This document shows, piece by piece, positions 57,112-64,000 of a DNA stretch of 64,000 nt; position 1 is the first letter of the stretch; the number at the start of each line of letters is the position of its first letter. Source of the stretch: Triplophysa rosa (Eukaryota; Chordata; Actinopteri; Cypriniformes; Nemacheilidae); the NCBI RefSeq assembly GCF_024868665.1, contig NC_079898.1:4605639-4669638 (forward strand). The letters run 5' to 3'. The position numbers were made by a program, and so were the translations under genes. A model generated the notes under the pieces. It searched no databases. It was not told where the DNA came from and saw only the letters and a list, made by a program, of their open reading frames with translations.

Positions 57112-57494
57112 TGTAGCGGGTTCGCTATATTGAGGAAGGAAAAGGACGAGGTTGGTGGGACTGACACGAGCTTTTATTGCTTCGCCACACGAGAAAACAA
57201 AAAGTCCATTCATACAACACATAAATCCACAGCTTTTCCTTCAGCCTGGCTTGAGACGATAATAATCCAGCAAAGTCCTTCGTTCTTTCCTGCGAGGTTC
57301 CGTGACTGTGGCAGCCCGTGTGCAGTCCTTCTCTCTCTTCCCGTTGAGCGTCTCCTGGGTCTTTATATATTGTCTCCCCGCGCCCTTACATGACACAGGT
57401 GTTGGTTGTTTGTATTTACTCCACTCACTTACCGCTCGTCTCCCGGCTCTCTCTCCTGCCGCAGACCTCGCTAAACCACGCCCCCCTCGCCACA
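57112..57494 (-). repeat. 5' LTR (383 bp)
   Basis: On the minus strand it begins TGTGGCGAGG and ends CCCGCTACA. It differs from the 3' LTR by several substitutions and a 6-bp length change near 57390 ('ccttacatgacaca' versus 'ccttactggaacgagacaca'). A TATATATTG-like sequence reading 'caatatataaag' on the minus strand (about 57362-57372) may be the TATA box. Confidence 0.92.
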
Positions 57495-57499
57495 CTAAT

Positions 57500-60400
57500 A
57501 TATCAGCGATATGACAGATCCTCTGTACATTGCTGAGCACTTCCTTATGACAAAACAACTCGATAGTGTTATTTGACAGGAAGTTAACACTCGTCGCTAA
57601 AGCTCACGTGTGCCATATCTTGTGCAACTAGCCCGCGTTGAGTCTGGCCTATTTAATTATTATGTAATTGCATACTTTTTTTAAATACTTTTTATTTTAT
57701 ACATTGTTGTTTAACAAAGTAAGGTTGAGAAACATAAAAACATCATATTATTCATTCTCAACTTCAGTTAGTTTGTAACATTGCTGTTTGAGCGTAAAAA
57801 ATGTTACAGCAAAGTTAAAATACAGTCCAAACGGGGACATTCTCAGAAAACGCTTTACAACAAACGGTTTAGAACAGCGGTTTGTATTTAAATGTTGTAT
57901 ATCCTATGACCTAGTCAAAATGGGGATGAGCCTGGGAATGGTGACCCCTATCACATCTCTAAAAATAAATAAACAGAAGTTGTTTTGCACATGCACTGTT
58001 GTTTGTGTTTGTTTTTAATTAGGCTATACAGTAGTTTTACAGTAAGACTTGCAGTAGTATTATTTGTCCTAATATGAAAATAAGCTTTCGCATTGAACTA
58101 GATTGACAAATAATAAATACTGTATTATTAAAATCCCTATGAAATCAAATATGTACCTTATTTACTTTATTAGCTCACGGTGCTAGTTTTGTGGTGCACA
58201 CTTCATCTGTGCAGGTCAATCCACACAAAAAGAAGGCCATAGTGCCGCTTGGTCAGTATGGACACATAGATTGTAATGATTTGTTTTTATAGCTTTAGTG
58301 CACGTGTGTTCATTGTTCATTGTATCTGTCTTACTTTGTTCAGATCATGTGGTGATATTTGTATGCCTAATTTGAATTCCTATTTGTGTGTGTAATATTA
58401 TGCTGCAAATTATAGCCTAACATTTTATTTATGAAGTTATTGTTTAGTTGCTAAATAATGTCTTTTGTCTTCTTTTGTCTTTTGTCACATCGGTATATCA
58501 TTGGTGCTGTTGATGACACTTTTGGCTAATGGTGGTTTATTTTTGAACATTATGGTTAATGCTAAACGAACATGGCAGGACTCACATAATCTCTTAGTTC
58601 AGGTGCAGACTATACAACTGATTACAATGGGTTATATACAACCAACAGTGAGCATGACTATTCCCTACCAAAGACTATAGATGTTACAACATTTAGCCAC
58701 TTTTCGAGCAGGCTTTAGCTACTATTCTACTATGAAGTCTATTTTTGTTGCAGGCATAATAGTTAATTAGTAGCCAGATTTAAACAAAAGTCGACAATAT
58801 TCCGCGATTAAAAAGGTACATTTTACTGCCACAAGGTGTCAGTAATGCTCTGTTCATTTGACGCATTTCTCCGTCAGTGCATAGAAAAGCCACATCAGTG
58901 GCTAAAATGAAGTGATTCAGTAAAATGAAGTGATGTATGACACTGAAGTGATACACGATCCAGTTAACACAGTAGCAGATTTTTTTGATACTAACAAAAA
59001 CATTTCTTACTGGTCAAATAGTGCTGAGTATACAGGTATATCTACAAAATATTATACATAATAAATTAACTTTCTAAATTGAAACAGAAGTTGCCTGGAA
59101 ACGGACTAACAATAGATTTCATAAAATAGCAAAAACTACTTTTCACATCACCGATCAAATATTTACAAAATTGAGTCTGATCCAATCGGGTGTAAAGTAA
59201 CTAAGAACTTGTTACACAGAAAGAGGTCAAAAGGTCAGAATGGGCAGAATCAAATCATTTTCATGGCGACAGATGTTGGTATTTACAATTAATAATCTAC
59301 CTTGGGAATTGCATTTCGCAACTCAAAACGCTCATCTTGCAATTAATAGAGACCAATTAGCAGCAGGCAAAACAAAAATCACACGGTTGGAAGCTCCCTT
59401 TCCACGCACATCTTGTTTGCATCTCAAAAACATCTAGCGTATGGATATCAAACGACACTGCACCTGCTGAAAGATTAGATGAAAACTGACAAATGAAGGC
59501 TGTTTTGAGCTGATTGCCGGGGCAGCTTGAGCTGATATAGTTGACCCCACTAATGGGTGCCAACCAGTTGAATGGGGGCGGATACCCACACAGTGCCTCC
59601 AATTCACGCACATGCCTTTCATTTATTTCTTCATTCGTTTTTTGCACGAAAGCCTGGGAAGTCTATAAAAATCAGCCTTTGATCTCCTAGCCGGCAGTTT
59701 ACCACTAAAACATTTTTATAATCAGCCTTTATTGTTCATTCGCTCCTTGTGGAAGATGCGCCCATGTTCATTTTTTAAAAGGGCAAATCAACCATAATTC
59801 AGTTTATAAACTGCAGCAGGGCTGGCGCATGCATGGATGAATATTCATGAGGCTTTCTCAAGCTGCCACCGCACCGTGATTCATTAGGCGTATGTAAATA
59901 TCACTCACTTTAATTGCCCCTAAACTGACTCAACATAATGTTGTCATTAGCAAATTATTACTTATTTGTCAAACTAATCGTACAGTATGGCACGGATGCG
60001 GCATCTTTACATATATGATTACGATTATAAAGCTCTTTCTCAGAGGCTGCCCGCATGATGTGTGTTGTCCTCACTGCTGTGATGGATTGTGGGTAAAGTC
60101 TGGGTGGGCGGTAAGGAGTGTAGTTGAGAGATGTTTAGAGATGGCTGGCATGCCACTGTTTAGATGCATGAGCGAACAATTAAACAAACTGGCACTTTTG
60201 TGGGTTTGAGACCGTGGTGGGGTTCTGTCTCAGACACCAGACGTCATCTTTGTTTTTCACGTCCTGTCACTGCCTGCAAGTGAAAAAGCATGATGATTAT
60301 TATGATGGCCTTTACAGGATGTGATGGTGGTATTTTTTACCCCCCCCAAAAAAAATCAAAAGCAAGGAAAATTATAGTTGACAAACATTACTCTATTTTG

Positions 60401-61735
60401 TGATTCTATGTGTGATTTTATCATACTTCAGGTTGATAATATTCTTAATTATGTTTGCAAATTGTTTCCTGAATATAAAAAAAGTCTTGGTGTTAGTTAA
60501 TACTGTTACTTATTATTGTACACTGTAACTAGATAATGTAAATAATACAAAATATTTAATTGTTGTTTAAGCATAATTTTGATTATTTATTTGAATATGT
60601 ATATGTAAGTATACAATGTATAATGTATATAAGTCATTCAAATGAATTTTTAATAAATATGTTAAATAATGTCACCATTTAAATAAAATAATAATAATTG
60701 TTAACTTTCTAGTATTTTGGGGAAAAACTGTTTAGTAGAAAAAATATAAACATTAGCTAAAACACAAAATTGTTTAATTAAATAATAATTTAATTTATAA
60801 TATAAGGATTTCTCAAAAAATGTTTAAATATATATCAATAATGTTTTTTAATGTCATAAATATAATAAGCAATATTATATATAATTAGATTTAGATTTAT
60901 ATTATAATTCTATATAAGCTTTTGTTATTAAAATGTGAATATCAGAATAGTCCTAAGATTTATAGTATTTGTGTTGTGAATCTTCTCTGTTCTTTTATAA
61001 TAACTGAAGGTAATTAGACAGTGTCATCTGTCACAGCGTCTAACAACACGACTGTTTAGTAGTCAAAGCATGATCACAGGTTCATGGCAACAAGCCTTTC
61101 ACTGACCCCACCAGACACCCAAACATATCATTGCTGCTGATTTGATTGTTTCATCAGGGAATTCATTTGGGCTGCATTAGAGAAAGATTTGGCTTATTTC
61201 TTCCACTCTTACTCTTTGTAGTTCAATGATGTACAATAAATTTATTTAATGTATATGAAGATTTGGTTCCAAAATGAGAGAACTCCGTTTTTAACATTTA
61301 AAAAAAAACATGTTTTTTATTATGTTGTGTTTTTATTGTGTTAGTTATTTTTTGTTAGTTGTTTGTGTTAGTCTTTTTGAGTTATTAACAATTGATTTAT
61401 TAACTTAAATCAAAACAAACCAACTGCAGTTTGATTGATATTCATTGGAATGCACAATAAAAAACTGTTACTGTATCTCATATTGGAACCAAACTCTTCA
61501 TGTGTTTTTTTAACTTGACAAAACGGGACCAGTGAAAAAAAGTATGAATAGCTTGACTTTTCCCACTGGTGTTGGACATATACGTCAAATGCATATACCC
61601 CTCCACAAAAAAAAAACTAAAGAATGCACAATTTTCTCTGAAATAACTTGAAACTGACAAAAGTAATTGGCATCCACCATTGTTTATTCCATATTTAATA
61701 GAAATAATAGAAATCAGACTTTGCTTTTGATTTTT
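57500..61735. other. Intergenic AT-rich sequence
   Basis: About 4.2 kb without supported genes, RNA genes or transposon ends. Chance ORFs include a 71-residue hydrophobic one at 58465-58680. A C-run/A-run (60340-60356) and long AT stretches are the only low-complexity features. Confidence 0.5.
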
Positions 61736-61739
61736 TCAT

Positions 61740-62880
61740 TCAACATAATATTGTAAATAACAAAACAAATGAAAATGTCATGGACAAAAATTATGGGACC
61801 CCTAACCTAATATTTTGTTGCACAACCATTAGAGGCAATCACTGCCATCAAACATTTTCTATAGCTCTCAATGAGACTTCTGCACCTGTTAACAGGTAGT
61901 TTGGCCCACTCTTCCTGAGCAAACTGCTCCAGCCGTCTCAGGTTTGATGGGGGCCTCCTCCAGACTGCAAGTTTCAGCTCTTTCCATAGATGTTCAATAG
62001 GATTCAGATCAGGACTCATAGATGGCCACTTCAGAATAGTCCAATGTTTTGTTCTTATCCATTCTTGGGTGATTTTAGCGGTGTGTTTTGGGTCATTATC
62101 CTGTTGGAGGACCCATGACCTGCGACTGAGACAGAGCTTTCTGACACTGGGCAGTACGTTCCAGAATGCCTTGATAGTCTTGAGATTTCATTGTGCCCTG
62201 CACAGATTCAAGGCACCCTGTGCCAGATGCAGCAAAGCAGCCCCAAAACATAACGAGCCTCCTCCATGTTTCACTGTAGGTATGGTGTTCACTTCTTTGA
62301 AAGCTTGATTTTTTGTCTGTGCACATAGAGCTGATGTGACTTGCCAAAAAGCTCCAGCTTTGACTCATCTGTCCAAAGGACATTCTCCCAGAAGGATTGT
62401 GGCTTGTCAATATGAATTTTAGCAAACACAACTCTGGCTTTGTTTTATGTTTTTCTTTCAGAAGTGGAGTCCTCCTTGGTCTTCTTCCATGCTCAAAAAG
62501 CGATGGATGGTGCGATCAGAAACTGACATACCGATATCTTGGAGTTCAGCTTGTATCTCTTTGGCAGTTATCCTTGGTTCTTTTTCTACCATCCGCACTA
62601 TCCTTCTGTTCAATCTGGGGTTGATCTTTTTCTTGCGGCCGCACCCATGGAGGTTGGCTACAATTCCATGGACCTTAAACTTCTTAATAATATTTGCAAC
62701 TGTTGTCACAGGAACATCGTGCTTCTTGTAGCCTTTACCTTTACCATGCTTGTCTGTTATTTTCTTTCTGAGCTCCTCAGACAACTCTCTCCTTTGCTTT
62801 CTCTGGTCCATGTTCAGTGTGGTGCACACAATGATACCAAACAGCACAGTGACTACTTTTCTCAGTTTAAATAGGCTGAA
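61740..62880 (-). mobile_element. Tc1-like element, decayed
   Basis: A transposase remnant in minus orientation with flanking 'gtcatggacaaaaattatggg'-like sequence at the left (61778), as expected for an inner repeat end of fish Tc1 elements. I did not find clear paired terminal repeats, so the limits are approximate. It is not the same subfamily as the 13.3-kb copy. Confidence 0.7.
61807..62811 (-). pseudogene. Tc1 transposase, three frames
   Basis: Starts MDQRKQRRELSEELRKKI (62811) with the helix-turn-helix and a GCGRKKK hook, then shifts near 62460. [34 protein letters not shown] and [10 protein letters not shown] follow in other frames, and the last frame reads [19 protein letters not shown] to the CATKY end. 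The catalytic Asp, Asp and Glu are still legible, but at least three frame changes, and a short loss near KGYKKHDVP in the DNA-binding domain, make it dead. Confidence 0.87.
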
Positions 62881-63041
62881 TGACTGATTACAAGATTGAT
62901 ACTAATTAAAGAAACAAATTAGTTTGAAATATCACTATAATCCAATTATGTATTATCTTTTTAGGGTTACAACAAATGTGTCCAGGCCATTTTAGAATAT
63001 CTTTGTAGAATAAGCAATAATTTATCTCTTTCCACAGCTTC

Positions 63042-63631
63042 TGTCACGGTCCCAACGTCTTGTTTATGAAATTCTAGTCGTGTGGTGGGATCGGGGCAGA
63101 GTCCTTGGGTTTTATGTGGGAAGGCCATGAGATGTTTATGTTTTTACCTATCATGTGTTTTTCCAGTGTCTCGTCTCTGTTCCCGCCATCTCGTTTCCTC
63201 GTTATCCTTCCCTGAGTGTTTTACTACCCACACCTGCCCCGTGTAATTATCCCTCGTTTGTCTCTCCCTATTTATACCCTCTTGTTTCTTTGTCTTGTGC
63301 TCGTGGATTGTACTGTCGTGTGTGTGTCATATGTGGTGAGTTCCTGTCATATGTGGTGAGTTCCTGTCATATGTGGTGAGTTCCTGTCTTGTCAGTGTAG
63401 TTTAGTTATTTTGTATTTAATTCAAGTGTTGTCTTAGTCTGGTTAGGTGTAGTTAGTCCTTGGTGTCATGTTTTATACCCTTGTGTTTTGTTTTGTTTTG
63501 TTTTGTTACCCCCACGTGGGTCTTTGTTTTGTATTTATATTTTATTAAATGTCTTGTTAACCCCTTACCCGCTGTCTGCACTTGGGTCCTCTGTCATTGT
63601 CTCCGTGTCCTCACCACCCACGTTCATGACA
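63042..63631 (+). repeat. 5' LTR of an LTR retrotransposon
   Basis: Begins TGTCACGG and ends CATGACA, giving TGTCA...TGACA inverted ends typical of fish Ty3/gypsy LTRs. It contains CTATTTATACCC (about 63267), a likely TATA box, and a late TTTATATTTTATTAAATG. A Gag start follows 38 bases later. The partner LTR is beyond the window, so the target duplication is unknown. I did not recognise a primer site. Confidence 0.8.
63326..63385. repeat. Three perfect 20-bp tandem copies in the LTR
   Basis: GTCATATGTGGTGAGTTCCT occurs three times head to tail with no mismatch, soon after the TATA-like site. It probably lies in the LTR leader (R) region. Confidence 0.92.
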
Positions 63632-63669
63632 GAATCCACGAGCCCATTCAGAACCCAGCGGGCAGTAAA

Positions 63670-64000
63670 ATGGATGGCACGGCGTCGTCCTCGCGGGCCG
63701 CCCAAGCCCACTTGCTGCTGGGGTTCCGTCAGGGGAGTTACGGGAACCGGGAGTTCGCCGGGGCATTCTCGACGGTGGCGAGGTCGTCTGAGTTTGGCGA
63801 GGCGGAGTTGAAGGCGATCTTCAACTGCTGCCTCACTCAGCCCCTCGCCCCGTCGGAGAAGAGGCTGCTGGCTCCCCTTGGGTTCGCGGACATGGTGAGG
63901 TTCGTGGCCAACCGGGATGGTCCCGAGGGTGAGGTTCCACTCGGAGCCCTCGCCCCACGGTCGACCGCTCCGGAGGGCCTCGTCCTGGCTGCCGCTGCCC
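63670..64000 (+). CDS. Gag protein start, runs off window
   Basis: The open frame begins ATGGATGGCACG and continues without a stop to the edge, 110 codons. It starts MDGTASSSRAAQAHLLLG and includes LTQPLAPSEKRLLAPLGF. It is GC-rich and CpG-rich, unlike the AT-rich DNA to the left. Position after an LTR makes Gag the natural call; no domain is recognisable in this N-terminal part. Confidence 0.7.
   Translation, partial: MDGTASSSRAAQAHLLLGFRQGSYGNREFAGAFSTVARSSEFGEAELKAIFNCCLTQPLAPSEKRLLAPLGFADMVRFVANRDGPEGEVPLGALAPRSTAPEGLVLAAAA

Larger units (their letters stand above)
52389..57494 (-). mobile_element. Gmr1-like Ty3/gypsy LTR retrotransposon
   Basis: A 5.1-kb element with two LTRs and a perfect 5-bp duplication CTAAT (52384-52388 and 57495-57499). 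Transcribed leftward: 5' LTR, tRNA-Phe primer site, Gag with SCAN-like domain and zinc knuckle, protease, integrase, then reverse transcriptase and RNase H. Integrase ahead of RT is the order known from Gmr1-type elements of deuterostomes. The LTRs are closely similar, with one length difference near the U3/R end, so insertion was relatively recent, but several lesions break pol. Its GC-rich base composition differs from the surroundings. Confidence 0.93.

Noticed and set aside
55859..57133. Plus-strand ORFs up to 184 residues opposite Gag
   Set aside because: GC-rich antisense frames over the Gmr1-like Gag with no motifs of their own.
58465..58680. 71-residue hydrophobic ORF resembling a first membrane helix of a receptor
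   Set aside because: No recognisable receptor motif before or after, no splice context, and AT-rich surroundings. Hydrophobic chance ORFs are common in T-rich DNA.

Overview
The window is vertebrate nuclear DNA, almost certainly from a teleost fish and probably a cyprinid-like ostariophysan. The evidence is intron-split vertebrate genes with GT-AG junctions, fish-type Tc1, RTE, I-clade, Gmr1-like and hAT repeats, and many short hairpin transposons. No rRNA, tRNA gene, CRISPR or bacterial gene structure was seen. Most of the 64 kb is mobile DNA of several ages, often nested.

Host genes. (1) rab23, minus strand: the first coding exon (2283-2437, with its 5' leader to about 2510) and a candidate non-coding first exon ending at 4587; the rest of the gene lies beyond the left edge. 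(2) A complete seven-exon class II cytokine receptor gene, best read as interferon-gamma receptor 1 (ifngr1/crfb13-crfb17 type), minus strand, 34610 down to 12456. All six introns have GT-AG ends and the phase series 1-2-1-0-1-0, giving 379 residues with signal peptide, two extracellular modules, one membrane segment, a Box1-like proline motif and a C-terminal YDRP site. (3) A plus-strand coding exon (45937-46572) for an unrecognised, probably secreted 211-residue protein, with a possible upstream leader exon.

Mobile DNA by region. 5.1-10.2 kb: a hAT-like element with a degraded RTE-clade LINE inside it. 13.3-14.9 kb (ifngr1 intron): a Tc1/mariner copy with an open transposase frame, complete DD34E triad and 216-bp inverted repeats. 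16.4-17.7 kb: a deleted Tc1 relative carrying a solo LTR. 20.7-31.9 kb: several small transposons with clear 8-bp target duplications, a Harbinger-like element with a MADF remnant, and a Ty3/gypsy integrase relic split by a transposon that itself contains another. 35.4-40.9 kb: the oddest structure, a 5.4-kb unit bounded by inverted arms of about 21-bp repeats centred on ACTAGT, holding a broken SWIM/YqaJ-nuclease gene. 41.0-42.2 kb: a second hAT-like element. 48.3-52.1 kb: an I-clade LINE with RNase H. 52.4-57.5 kb: a Gmr1-like Ty3/gypsy element with both LTRs, a tRNA-Phe primer site, a SCAN-like Gag and integrase placed before reverse transcriptase. 61.7-62.9 kb: a broken Tc1. 63.0-64.0 kb: the 5' LTR and Gag start of another LTR element that runs off the window.

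The host genes are sparse and spaced by transposons. Most repeat insertions between 13 and 34 kb sit in ifngr1 introns and leave its splice sites intact. The transposon sets record insertion order: elements whose target duplications interrupt other elements are the younger ones.
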